Shown: in pieces, positions 33,456-41,330 of the stretch
Layout of the letters: the number at the start of each line of letters is the position of its first letter
Position numbering within the stretch: the first letter of the stretch is position 1
Assembly (NCBI RefSeq): GCF_014648855.1
Contig: NZ_BMRX01000013.1
Span: 1-64,000, forward strand
Length of the DNA: 64,000 nt
Origin: Streptomyces parvulus
Lineage (GTDB): Bacteria > Actinomycetota > Actinomycetes > Streptomycetales > Streptomycetaceae
Direction of reading: 5' to 3'
Notes under the pieces: model-generated
Database searches by the model: none
Seen by the model: only the letters and a program-made list of their open reading frames with translations
Told to the model about the DNA's origin: nothing
Program-made: the position numbers and the translations under genes

Positions 33456-33851
33456 TCAGCCCTGCTTGGGTGCCGTCGGCGCGACCGCCAGGCGCACGGT
33501 GAACGAGTGGCCCGCCGGGTCGGAGAAGCCGCGCTCCTCGTGCGGCCCGGCCGGGTCCTTCGCCTCCACGGGACGTCCGCCGAGGCCCACGATGGCGCGC
33601 TCGGCCTCGTCCAGCTCCGCCACCACGAAGTCCAGGTGGACCTGGAGCGAGTTCTCGGGGCGGGGCCAGCTCGGCGGGGTCGCGTTGACGTCCCGCCGGA
33701 AGGCCATGCGGAAACCGCGCGGGCCCTCGATCTCGACCCGGTTGGCGGTCGCCTCGGTCTCTTCCGCCCCCAGCAGGCCCTTGTAGAACTCGGCGAGCTT
33801 CTCGGGCTCGGCGCAGTCGAGTACCACGACGCCCGCGTTGACCGTTGCCAT
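33456..33851 (-). CDS. VOC-family (glyoxalase/dioxygenase fold) protein
   Basis: A 131-residue protein of the vicinal oxygen chelate fold: paired beta-alpha-beta-beta-beta modules, starting VVVLDCAEPEKLAEFYKGLLG and ending with GFSDPAGHSFTVRLA, where His is a typical metal ligand. Such proteins include glyoxalases, bleomycin-type resistance proteins and many of unknown role. The ATG at 33851 has a GGAGGAG ribosome-binding site; longer upstream frames are artefacts. Substrate unknown. Confidence 0.88.
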   Translation of the reverse strand: MATVNAGVVVLDCAEPEKLAEFYKGLLGAEETEATANRVEIEGPRGFRMAFRRDVNATPPSWPRPENSLQVHLDFVVAELDEAERAIVGLGGRPVEAKDPAGPHEERGFSDPAGHSFTVRLAVAPTAPKQG

Positions 33852-34171
33852 GTCTCCTCCGAAGGATTCCGGGCGTCGGGCCGACGTGCCCCCTGCCCTC
33901 CATTCCCTGCGGATATCCCGGCCGGGCCGTTTCAGTCGGCGTACCGGAAGCTCCTGACGCCCTGTCACGGGCCGCCGCCCGGGCCCGGCGCCGGGGTAAC
34001 GAAGATCACCGCCGGGGGTCGTGTAGATCATTCGGGGCCGGGGCAGCCTCGTACCGCTTCTCGGTTCAACTATTCGACCGTGAAGTCGAGTTCGAGTGTG
34101 CGGGCGGCCCGGTGGCCGTCCGCCCGCAGGGCAGGGGGGGACTCTGCGCTCCGTCTCCCGAAAGGAAGCAC
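33852..34171. other. Region upstream of the terpene synthase gene
   Basis: About 320 bases between divergent genes, without a supportable ORF. Two similar 9-mers, GAAGATCAC and GTAGATCAT, lie about two helical turns apart (near 34000-34032). The AT-rich stretch TTCAACTATTCG downstream may be part of the promoter. AAAGGAAG precedes the synthase ATG. Confidence 0.4.
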
Positions 34172-35203
34172 ATGCCTCAGGACGTCCGCTTCGACCTCCC
34201 CTTCGACACTCCGGTCAGCCGGCACCTGGCACCCGCCCGCGAGCGCCATCTGCGCTGGGTCCGGGAGCGGGGGCTGGTGCGCAGCCGGGCGGGCTTCGAG
34301 GAGTACCGGTCCTGGGACCTCGCCGACGCCGCGGCCCGCACCTACCCGTACGCGTCGGCGGACGACATGGTCGTGCTGATGAACTGGTTCTCCCTGGCCT
34401 TCCTCTTCGACGACCAGTTCGACGCCGGGCGGCCCGACCGTGCGGAGCGCATAGCGGAGGTGGCGCGGGAACTCATCGCGACGCCGCTCCGGCCGGCGGG
34501 GACCCCGCCCCGGGTGGAGTGCCCGATCACCCTGGCGTGGGCCGAGGTCTGGGGGCATCTTTCGGATGGCATGTCCTTGACATGGCGGTCCCGGTTCGCC
34601 GCCTCCTGGGGCCGGTTCCTGGTGGCCCACTGCGAGGAGGTCGACCTCGCCGCGCACGGCCGGGCCGGCAGCCTGTCGCTCGACGAGTACACCGCCTTCC
34701 GGCGCCGGACGGTCGGCATCCACCACAGCATCGACGCGGGCGAGCGCAGCCGCGGCTTCGAGGTGCCGGCCGCGGCGATGGCGCACCCGCTGATGGAACG
34801 GATGCGGGACCTGGCCGCGGACACCATCGGCTTCATGAACGACATCCACTCCTTCGAGCGCGAGCGCCGCCGCGGCGACGGCCACAACCTGATCGCGGTC
34901 CTGCGCCGGGAGCGGGACTGCTCGTGGCCCAAGGCCGCCGACGAGGCGTTCCGCATGACGACCGCCTGCCTCGACGAGTACGTGGCCCTGCAGGCCCGGG
35001 TGCCGGCGATGTGCGACGAGCTGGGCCTCGACGCCGGCGAACGGGCGCGGGTGGGTCTGGGGGTGGAGGCCATCCAGCACTGGATCAACGGCAACTACGA
35101 GTGGGCGCTGACCACCGGCCGGTACGCGGCGGTCAAGGACGGGGCGGTGGCCGACGCCGAACTGGCCGGGCGGGGCTCGGTCGACGACCTGCTGTCCGTG
35201 TAG
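34172..35203 (+). CDS. Class I terpene synthase (sesquiterpene type)
   Basis: A 343-residue soluble cyclase, similar in layout to pentalenene synthase (both begin MPQDV). The Asp-rich metal motif is D80-D81-Q-F-D84. The NSE triad is complete (N223, S227, E231 in NDIHSFERE). The family's pyrophosphate-sensing Arg in FRRRTVG and the C-terminal RY pair (TGRYAAV) are also present. It should cyclise farnesyl (or geranyl) diphosphate in a Mg2+-dependent reaction. The product cannot be read from the sequence. No prenyltransferase is adjacent. It converges with a P450 at the end of a conservon operon, and a shared hairpin separates the two. Confidence 0.93.
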   Translation: MPQDVRFDLPFDTPVSRHLAPARERHLRWVRERGLVRSRAGFEEYRSWDLADAAARTYPYASADDMVVLMNWFSLAFLFDDQFDAGRPDRAERIAEVARELIATPLRPAGTPPRVECPITLAWAEVWGHLSDGMSLTWRSRFAASWGRFLVAHCEEVDLAAHGRAGSLSLDEYTAFRRRTVGIHHSIDAGERSRGFEVPAAAMAHPLMERMRDLAADTIGFMNDIHSFERERRRGDGHNLIAVLRRERDCSWPKAADEAFRMTTACLDEYVALQARVPAMCDELGLDAGERARVGLGVEAIQHWINGNYEWALTTGRYAAVKDGAVADAELAGRGSVDDLLSV

Positions 35204-35210
35204 CCGCTCG

Positions 35211-35247
35211 CGCCGCCCGGCCCGGACCAGGCCCGGGGCGGGCGGCG
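35211..35247. terminator. Hairpin between terpene synthase and conservon P450
   Basis: Arms CGCCGCCCGGCCCG and CGGGGCGGGCGGCG pair with one mismatch, loop about 9 bases. It lies between convergent genes and probably ends both transcripts. Confidence 0.75.
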
Positions 35248-35266
35248 CTCCCGCCGCGGCGGCGGG

Positions 35267-36514
35267 CTAGCGTGCGAACTCCACCGGCAGGCTGTCCAGC
35301 CGCGACTCCCAGGTGGAGGCCGTGGAGGTGAGGTCGTCCGGCGGCACCGCGAGGCGCAGGCCCGGCAGGCGGTGCAGCAGCACGTCCACGGCCGTCTCGA
35401 TGATGGCCTGGCCGATGTTCTGCCCCGGGCACTCGTGCGGGCCGGCGCTGAACGCGAGGTGCGAGGCGTTGCCCTGGACCGAGACACCGGTGTCCGGGCG
35501 GATCCCGGGGTCGTGGTTGCCGGCCGCGAGGCCCAGCACGAGCAGGTCGCCCTCCTTGACCGGGCAGCCGCCCAGCTCCAGGTCGGCGGTGGCGAAGCGG
35601 CCCGGCAGCACCGCGAGCGGCGGGCTGTTCCACATCACCTCCTCGACCACCGCGGACATGTTCAGCTGCCCGCTGACCAGTCCGGACAGCCAGGCGGTCT
35701 CGGTGAGGACCAGTTGGAGCGCGCGGGCCAGCAGGTTGCTGGTGGTGGTGTGCGCCGTGATCAGCACCAGCCGCAGGTGGTTGACGATCTCGTCCTCGTC
35801 GAGGCCGGAGTGGTGCTCGATGAGGCCGGAGGTGAAGTCGGAGCCGGGCTCCTCGCGCTTGCGGGCGGCCAGTTCGCCGAGGAGGCCCATGATGCGCTCG
35901 TTGTGGGTGAGGGCGTCCGCGCCGCCCTTGATGACCTGGTTGCAGGACTCGGCCAGGCTGCGCCCCTCGCGTTCGGCCAGTCCGAAGACCCGGGTGAGGA
36001 CCAGCATCGGCAGGTACTCGGCGAAGTCCGCCACCAGGTCGGCGCGGCCCGCGTCGGCGAACGCGTCGATCTGCTTGTTGGCGAAGTGCGTGACGTGGCG
36101 CCGGATGCCGCGGCCGGCCACGGCGTACAGGTTGTCGGTGACCGCCCCGCGCAGCCTGCGGTGCGGCTCGCCGTCCTGCGAGACGCAGTCGGGACGCCAG
36201 CCCACCATCTGCATCAGCGGCGACGTGACCTCGACGCGGCCGTCCAGGAGGTCCCGCCAGCTCCGCGAGTCTCGGCTGAACTGGAGCGGGTTGTCCAGCA
36301 CCCGCCGGTTCTCCCGGTAGCCGAGCACCAGCCAGGCGGGTACGTCGCCCTCCAGCAGCACCGGCGCCACCGCGCCGTGCTCCCCGCGCAGCCGGGCGTA
36401 GATGGCGTGCGGGTCCGTCGCGGCCCCGGGGCCGTAGAGTCTCGTGGTCCCCTCGCCGTGGGCGACGGGGCAGCCGCCGCTCCCGGACGCGGGCGGCGTG
36501 CGGTCGTCGGTCAT
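35267..36514 (-). CDS. Conservon-linked cytochrome P450 (CYP157-like) without the ExxR arginine
   Basis: A 415-residue P450. The haem motif FSAGPHECPGQN (Cys362) is intact. The I-helix has AHTTT in place of AGxxT. In the K-helix the usual E-x-x-R reads E292-V-M-W295, so the Arg is Trp. Loss of ExxR is known for the conservon-linked CYP157 family, so this is probably a member, not a pseudogene; length and reading frame are normal. Its ATG overlaps the stop of cvnD (ATGA), so it is the last gene of the five-gene conservon. The terpene synthase lies convergently just downstream, and its product is a possible substrate, by position only. No ferredoxin is adjacent. Confidence 0.9.
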   Translation of the reverse strand: MTDDRTPPASGSGGCPVAHGEGTTRLYGPGAATDPHAIYARLRGEHGAVAPVLLEGDVPAWLVLGYRENRRVLDNPLQFSRDSRSWRDLLDGRVEVTSPLMQMVGWRPDCVSQDGEPHRRLRGAVTDNLYAVAGRGIRRHVTHFANKQIDAFADAGRADLVADFAEYLPMLVLTRVFGLAEREGRSLAESCNQVIKGGADALTHNERIMGLLGELAARKREEPGSDFTSGLIEHHSGLDEDEIVNHLRLVLITAHTTTSNLLARALQLVLTETAWLSGLVSGQLNMSAVVEEVMWNSPPLAVLPGRFATADLELGGCPVKEGDLLVLGLAAGNHDPGIRPDTGVSVQGNASHLAFSAGPHECPGQNIGQAIIETAVDVLLHRLPGLRLAVPPDDLTSTASTWESRLDSLPVEFAR

Positions 36515-37116
36515 CGGGGCTCCAGGGCGGCGGCCGAGCGGTCCTTCAGGTGCCGGACGAGCGTGACCAGCACATCGCGGCTGGCGGCGCGGTCACGGGC
36601 GTCGAAGGCGACCACCGGCGTGTGCGGCGGGACGTCGAGGGCGTCCCGGATCTCCTCGACCGGGTGGTCGCGGGAGTCGGGGAACACGTTGAGCGCGATG
36701 ACGAACGGCACCCGCTGCCGCTCCATCTCCTCGATCGCCCGGAAGCTGGAGGCCAGGCGCCGGGTGTCCACTAGGACCACCGCGCCGAGCGCGCCCTTGA
36801 ACAGGCCGTTCCACAGGAACCAGAACCGCTCCTGGCCCGGGGTGCCGAACAGGTACAGCATCAGCGTGTCGTTGAGGCTGATCTTGCCGAAGTCCAGGCT
36901 GACCGTGGTCTGCGTCTTGTCGGCCACGCCGATCAGGTGGTCGACGCCGGCGCTGGCCTGGGTGAGGGTCTCCTCGGTGGTCAGCGGCTTGATGTCGCTG
37001 ACGGAGCGGACCATGGTGGTCTTGCCGGTGCCGAAGCCGCCGGCGATCATCACCTTCACCGAGCGGGTGTCCCCGGCAGCGGGTGCTCCCGGTCGGTCAA
37101 AGCCTTTGAAGTCCAC
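36511..37116 (-). CDS. cvnD: Conservon GTPase (CvnD-type ATP/GTP-binding protein)
   Basis: A 201-residue Ras-like small GTPase. P-loop GGFGTGKTT near the N-terminus (about residues 24-32), switch II FGTPGQERF, and the base-specifying segment is ALNVFP rather than NKxD, as in the bacterial MglA/CvnD group. It starts at GTG with a GAGGAGG site inside the end of the DUF742 gene. In conservons CvnD works with CvnA-C in a membrane-bound complex that resembles G-protein signalling. Its stop overlaps the P450 start. Confidence 0.92.
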   Translation of the reverse strand: MDFKGFDRPGAPAAGDTRSVKVMIAGGFGTGKTTMVRSVSDIKPLTTEETLTQASAGVDHLIGVADKTQTTVSLDFGKISLNDTLMLYLFGTPGQERFWFLWNGLFKGALGAVVLVDTRRLASSFRAIEEMERQRVPFVIALNVFPDSRDHPVEEIRDALDVPPHTPVVAFDARDRAASRDVLVTLVRHLKDRSAAALEPR

Positions 37117-37468
37117 TGAGTACCTCCTCAAGGAGCGCGAGGTCCGCCCCGCGGCCGGCGTCGTGTGCCGGGATGGGATCACGGGCTTCGACGCGCCCCG
37201 CCTGGAGCAGGTCGGACAGCAGCACCGCGAGGATGTTGAAGGGCAGGTGCAGGTGGGCGCCGAGTTCGGCCACCGACAGCGGTTCGCGGCAGCGCCGGAG
37301 AATCTCCTCGTGCTCGTGCTGCATGCCCGGTAAGGGGACCGCGCGGGAGACGACGAGGGTCGCCACGTCGAGGGTCGACGCCGAGCCGCCCGGCCCGCTG
37401 CGTCCTCCGGTGAGGACGTAGTAGCGCTCGAGGCCGGACGGATCGGCGGGCCGGCGGGGAGCACTCAT
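37097..37468 (-). CDS. cvnC: DUF742 protein (CvnC-type)
   Basis: A 123-residue winged-helix-like DUF742 protein. Family segments are RYYVLTGGR near the N-terminus and the helix-turn-helix-like EPLSVAELGAHLHLPFNILAVLLSDLL. It overlaps the GTPase gene by 20 bases and the roadblock gene by four. Its role in the conservon complex is structural or regulatory; exact function is unknown. Confidence 0.92.
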   Translation of the reverse strand: MSAPRRPADPSGLERYYVLTGGRSGPGGSASTLDVATLVVSRAVPLPGMQHEHEEILRRCREPLSVAELGAHLHLPFNILAVLLSDLLQAGRVEARDPIPAHDAGRGADLALLEEVLSGLQRL

Positions 37469-37875
37469 CCAGAGTGCTCCTCCTGGCGCACGGTGGTGCC
37501 GAGGAGTTCACCCATCCGGCGGGCCAGGTCGCGCATCTGATGGCCGAGCAGTCCCTGGTCGAGGCCCTCGCGGGCGAGCACGCCGAGGTAGGTCTCCAGA
37601 CCGGCCCGGACCACGAACAGGTGTCCGCCGTCCACCTCGATCATCGCCAGCCGCAGCTGCCCCGCGTGCTGCGGGAACTGCTCGGCGACCGGCTGGGCCA
37701 GGGCCTGGAGTCCGGCCACCACGGCGGCGAAGCGGTCCACGTCGTCGGGGTCTTCGGCGCCGTAGGAGGTGATGGCCTTGCCGTCGCTCGAGGCCACGAG
37801 GGCGAAGCGGATCTCCTGGATGCTCTCCACGAGATCGCGGAGTGCCCAGCTCACGTCGGTTCCCTGGTGCGTCAT
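37465..37875 (-). CDS. cvnB: Roadblock/LC7 protein (CvnB-type)
   Basis: A 136-residue roadblock/LC7 domain protein (SSDGKAITSYGAEDPDDVDRF is the family core). By family knowledge it is the likely regulator of the conservon GTPase, in the same way MglB acts on MglA. ATGA overlaps couple it to both neighbours. Cytoplasmic. Confidence 0.93.
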   Translation of the reverse strand: MTHQGTDVSWALRDLVESIQEIRFALVASSDGKAITSYGAEDPDDVDRFAAVVAGLQALAQPVAEQFPQHAGQLRLAMIEVDGGHLFVVRAGLETYLGVLAREGLDQGLLGHQMRDLARRMGELLGTTVRQEEHSG

Positions 37876-39566
37876 GCGGACTGGTCGCTCTCTTCAGTAC
37901 GGTGCGCGGTGGACGGGCCACCGGTGGTCGTGTCTCGGGTGCCGGCGCCGGTCGCCCGCCCGGCGGCGGCGAAGGCGGCGAGGCCGGCGAAGGACTCGTC
38001 CGGCGGCACGGCGGGGACCGGTCCGCGCTCGGCGGGGGCCGCCCCGTCGGCGGGCGCGGCGCCGTCGCTCGCGGAGGCCGGTTCGGCGCGCCTGCTCCTG
38101 CGCCGGGGCAGACCGCCCGGCGTGGTCTCCGCCTCGCCGCCGGCCACGGGCGCGGGGGTGGCCGCCCGGACCGGTGCGGCGGTCGCGGAGGAGGGTTCCG
38201 GCGGTGCGGCGGGGGTGGTGGCCGCGGCCGGCAGCGGGCTGAAGTACTTGTGCGGTACGACGACCACGACGGAGGTCCCCAGCCACGGCGAGTCGGCGAA
38301 GGTGACGCGGATGCCGTAGCGGCGGGCGAGCGCGCCGACGACGCGGAGGCCGATGTTGGCGTCCTCCGAGATGCCGCCGAGTCCCGCGCCGCGCGAGGTG
38401 CCCGCCAGCGCGTGCTCGGCCTCGCGCTTCGTCTCCTCGCTCAGTCCCTTGCCGGAGTCCTGGATCTCGACGCCGACGCCGTTGGGGACCTCCTTGCCGG
38501 AGACGACGACCGGTTCCGTGGGCGGCGAGTAGCGCGCGGCGTTGTCCAGCAGGTGGGCGAAGATCAGCGTGAGGTGGTCCACCAGTCCGCCGTCGACGCC
38601 CAGTTCGGGCAGGTGGTGCAGCTGGACGCGGTGGAAGTCCTTGATCCGGCCGATGCCGCCGCGCATCACGCTCAGCAGCCGCTGCGGTTCCTGCCATTGC
38701 CGGCCCGGGCGGTCGGAGCCGCCGAGGACGCCGATGCTGGCCGCGAGGCAGTCGGCGGGGCCGATGGCCTGGTCGAGTTCCATGAGGCCCCGCGCCACGG
38801 CGGGGAGCCGTCCGTGCTCGCCCTGCATCTCGTGCAGGCGGCCGCGGAGCTTGCTGGTCAGGACGTGGATGCGGTTGCCGACGCCGATGACGGCCTGTTC
38901 GGCGGAGGTCGAGCGGTCGAACTCGGCCTCGACGCCCATCAGCGCGGTCCTGAGGACCTTGCGCAGTTCGGCCTGGAGGTCGGCACCGACCTTCGCGCAC
39001 TGTTCGACGCTCGGCAGGATGTCGTCGATGGCCTCGCCGGCGCGCAGCCTGCGCATCGCGTCGGGCAGCTGGTCGTCGGCGAGCCGGGATACGGCGCCCA
39101 GCCGGTGGTCCAGCCGCTCCTGCCAGGCGGCGGTGTGCTCGGCGGCCCGGGCCTCGAACGCCGCCGCCTGCTCGGCGAGGCGTTCCTCGCCGGCCCGGGC
39201 GGCTTCCGCGAGGCGGTCCTCGTACGCCTGCGCCTGCTCGGCCAGCCGTGCCTCCAGGCCGGCCCGCTCGGCGGCGTACTTGCGTTCCAGACCGGCGACG
39301 TGCTGCTGCCACTGCTGGGAGTCCTCGGAGCGCGTGGCGCGGGAGGCCTGCTCCGAACGGGTCAGCCGCGCACGGGTGCGCAGCAGGAGGCGCACGCACA
39401 CGGTGCCCGCCGCGGTGGCCGCCGCGCCCGCGGCGGCGACGGCTATGCGCTCCGAGCTCATGAACGTGGCGGCCACCGTCCCGCCTCCCAGGCCCAGTGG
39501 CATCAGCCACCAGCTGTACCAGGCGACCGGGGCCCGCGCCGCCGGCGGCGGAGTGGCGAGTTCCAT
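37872..39566 (-). CDS. cvnA: Sensor histidine kinase-like membrane protein (CvnA-type)
   Basis: A 564-residue protein that starts the conservon operon. Two membrane segments lie near the N-terminus (about 18-60), followed by a long coiled coil rich in Arg, Glu and Ala (about 70-165) and a HATPase domain (about 330-445; N-box HLLDNAARYSPP, G-boxes DSGKGL and GLGGI). A phospho-acceptor His of the classical type is not obvious. The Ala/Pro-rich C-terminal tail (about 450-564) is likely disordered. The second ATG (39566) is chosen because GAAGG lies at proper distance; 39572 is possible. CvnA anchors the conservon complex at the membrane. Confidence 0.9.
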   Translation of the reverse strand: MELATPPPAARAPVAWYSWWLMPLGLGGGTVAATFMSSERIAVAAAGAAATAAGTVCVRLLLRTRARLTRSEQASRATRSEDSQQWQQHVAGLERKYAAERAGLEARLAEQAQAYEDRLAEAARAGEERLAEQAAAFEARAAEHTAAWQERLDHRLGAVSRLADDQLPDAMRRLRAGEAIDDILPSVEQCAKVGADLQAELRKVLRTALMGVEAEFDRSTSAEQAVIGVGNRIHVLTSKLRGRLHEMQGEHGRLPAVARGLMELDQAIGPADCLAASIGVLGGSDRPGRQWQEPQRLLSVMRGGIGRIKDFHRVQLHHLPELGVDGGLVDHLTLIFAHLLDNAARYSPPTEPVVVSGKEVPNGVGVEIQDSGKGLSEETKREAEHALAGTSRGAGLGGISEDANIGLRVVGALARRYGIRVTFADSPWLGTSVVVVVPHKYFSPLPAAATTPAAPPEPSSATAAPVRAATPAPVAGGEAETTPGGLPRRRSRRAEPASASDGAAPADGAAPAERGPVPAVPPDESFAGLAAFAAAGRATGAGTRDTTTGGPSTAHRTEESDQSA

Positions 39567-39866
39567 TTGCATCCTTCGAAGCGAAACGGCCGAACATGGG
39601 GGGTGTGGAACATGGGGGTGTACGAACAGGTGGTGTGCGTCAACTCGCAGCGCCGTTCGGGAGCTTATCGGTTGGGAAGGCTAAAAGATCAATTCCGCGG
39701 CTCGGCGGAAGTGAGGATTCCGTCACGGCCACCGGGGCCGTCCGAAGTCGACGAATCACCCTGTCGACCGGGGGATCCGGATGCCGTGCCGCCCCGGGAA
39801 TGGCACGATCTCGACGGAGGTTGCAGACCGTGCCCCTGGAACCCCTTCCGAGTTGCGAGGTACTCG

Positions 39867-40808
39867 ATGAACACCATGCGCGCCATGAGCCAGGACGTCC
39901 TCGGCGGACCCGAGGTACTGAAGGAGATCCGTCCGGAGCGCCCCGAGCCGCGCCCGAACGAGGTGCTGGTGCGGGTCCGCGCCGCCGGCGTGAACCCCAC
40001 CGACTGGAAGCACCGGGCGAACGGCGGCTTCCTCGGTGAGCCGCCGTTCGTGCTCGGCTGGGACGTCTCGGGCACCGTGGAGGCGGTCGGCATCGGCGTC
40101 GCGGCCTTCGCGCCCGGGGACGAGGTCTTCGGCATGCTGTCTTACCCCTTCGGGCACGGCTCCCACGCGGAGTACGTGACCGCCCCCGCGCGCGCCTTCA
40201 CCCACAAGCCGGCCGGCATCGACCACGTCCAGGCGGGCGCGCTGCCGCTGGTCTCGCTGACGGCGTGGCAGGCGCTGGTGGAGCGGGCGGACCTCCGGCC
40301 GGGTCAGCGGGTGCTGATCCACGCGGCGGCGGGCGGTGTGGGCCACGTGGCGGTGCAGATCGCCAAGGCCCGGGGCGCCCACGTGATCGGCACCGCCAGC
40401 GCGGGCAAGCACGAGTTCCTGCGCTCCCTCGGGGCGGACGAGACCGTGGACTACCGGGAGACGGACTTCGCGGAGGCGGTGAAGGACGTCGATGTCGTGC
40501 TGGACACCATCGGCGGCGACACGGCGCTGCGGTCGCTGCGCGTGCTGCGCCCGGGCGGGGTGGTGGTGTCGATCATCCCGGTCGGGTCGGACGAGTTCTT
40601 CGAGGAGGCCGGCCGCCTCGGGGTGCGGGCGGTCCGGATGCTGGTCGACGCCGACCGGGCCGACATGCGGTCGGTCGCGGAACTGGTGGAGGCCGGGAAG
40701 CTGCGGGCCACGGTCGAGAAGGCGTTCCCGCTGGCCGAGGCGGCGCAGGCGCACGCGCTCGGGGAGACCGGCCGCACCACCGGCAAGATCGTGCTGGTCG
40801 TCGACTGA
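39867..40808 (+). CDS. NADP-dependent quinone oxidoreductase-type medium-chain dehydrogenase
   Basis: A 313-residue MDR-superfamily enzyme. The NADPH-binding block is AAAGGVGHVAVQIAKARG (about 146-163). The N-terminal GroES-like domain (VRVRAAGVNPTDWKHR) lacks the zinc-binding Cys cluster, so it is a zinc-free quinone or enone reductase. The frame and length are normal. It is divergent from the conservon, with 300 bases between. Substrate unknown. Confidence 0.92.
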   Translation: MNTMRAMSQDVLGGPEVLKEIRPERPEPRPNEVLVRVRAAGVNPTDWKHRANGGFLGEPPFVLGWDVSGTVEAVGIGVAAFAPGDEVFGMLSYPFGHGSHAEYVTAPARAFTHKPAGIDHVQAGALPLVSLTAWQALVERADLRPGQRVLIHAAAGGVGHVAVQIAKARGAHVIGTASAGKHEFLRSLGADETVDYRETDFAEAVKDVDVVLDTIGGDTALRSLRVLRPGGVVVSIIPVGSDEFFEEAGRLGVRAVRMLVDADRADMRSVAELVEAGKLRATVEKAFPLAEAAQAHALGETGRTTGKIVLVVD

Positions 40809-40831
40809 CGGACCTCGCTGTGAGATTTCGA

Positions 40832-40843
40832 TGACATATGTCA
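40832..40843. promoter_or_regulatory. Perfect 12-base palindrome upstream of the STAS gene
   Basis: TGACATATGTCA, fully symmetric, in an AT-rich pocket about 100 bases before the STAS gene. It may be an operator for the gene at 40944. No regulator is adjacent. A GGGTAAC string at 40872 could be a stress-sigma -10, but no good -35 pairs with it. Confidence 0.45.
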
Positions 40844-40943
40844 ATCGAACATGCTCAGATTCGCTCGATCGGGGTAACTTTTCGTGCGGGCTGGCTGGTT
40901 GAGCCCTCCGGAAGCAGGCCGCGACAGGCTGGAGGCAAGTTTC

Positions 40944-41330
40944 GTGCGGCAGGAATCGGAGTCGCCCGCCCCGCATCTGCGCGTGCGCCGGGAGCGGGGG
41001 CACACGGTGCTGGAGTTCCGGGGTGAGATCGACATCGCGTCGGCCTCCCGGATCGAGCCGCGCCTGGACCGGGAGACCCGGCGCCCCGGCGCCCTGGTCG
41101 TCCTCGACCTGGGCGGGATCGAGTTCTTCGACTGCTCCGGCCTGCGGCTGCTGCACCGGGCGCGCCGTCAGGTGCTCGCCGGGGGCGGGCAGGTGCACCT
41201 GGTGTGCGCCCACCCGCTGACGCTGCGGATGCTGCGCATCACCGGCCTGTCCCGGCTGCTGCCGCCCCGGCCGACGCTGGAGGAGGTGCTGGGCGTCAGC
41301 CTGCCGGCCGCGCGTCGAACAGGGCGCTGA
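40944..41330 (+). CDS. STAS-domain anti-sigma factor antagonist
   Basis: A 128-residue SpoIIAA/RsbV-like protein. The phosphorylatable Ser lies in the FFDCSGL block (S65), and the N-terminal strand is VLEFRGEIDIAS. When dephosphorylated, such proteins bind an anti-sigma factor and free its sigma factor. The GTG at 40944 is chosen because GGAGG lies eight bases upstream; an upstream GTG (40884) is less well placed. No anti-sigma gene is adjacent, but two PP2C/HATPase sensors are in the window and could act on it. Its last 35 bases overlap the convergent PRPP synthetase gene. Confidence 0.9.
   Translation: MRQESESPAPHLRVRRERGHTVLEFRGEIDIASASRIEPRLDRETRRPGALVVLDLGGIEFFDCSGLRLLHRARRQVLAGGGQVHLVCAHPLTLRMLRITGLSRLLPPRPTLEEVLGVSLPAARRTGR

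Noticed and set aside
35267..36514. The conservon P450 as a pseudogene because ExxR is missing
   Set aside because: The frame is full length, the haem Cys motif is intact, and loss of ExxR is known in the CYP157 family.
40872..40878. GGGTAAC as a stress-sigma (SigB-type) -10 box before the STAS gene
   Set aside because: No GNNT-type -35 lies at 14-16 bases; the only spaced candidate reads GCTC.
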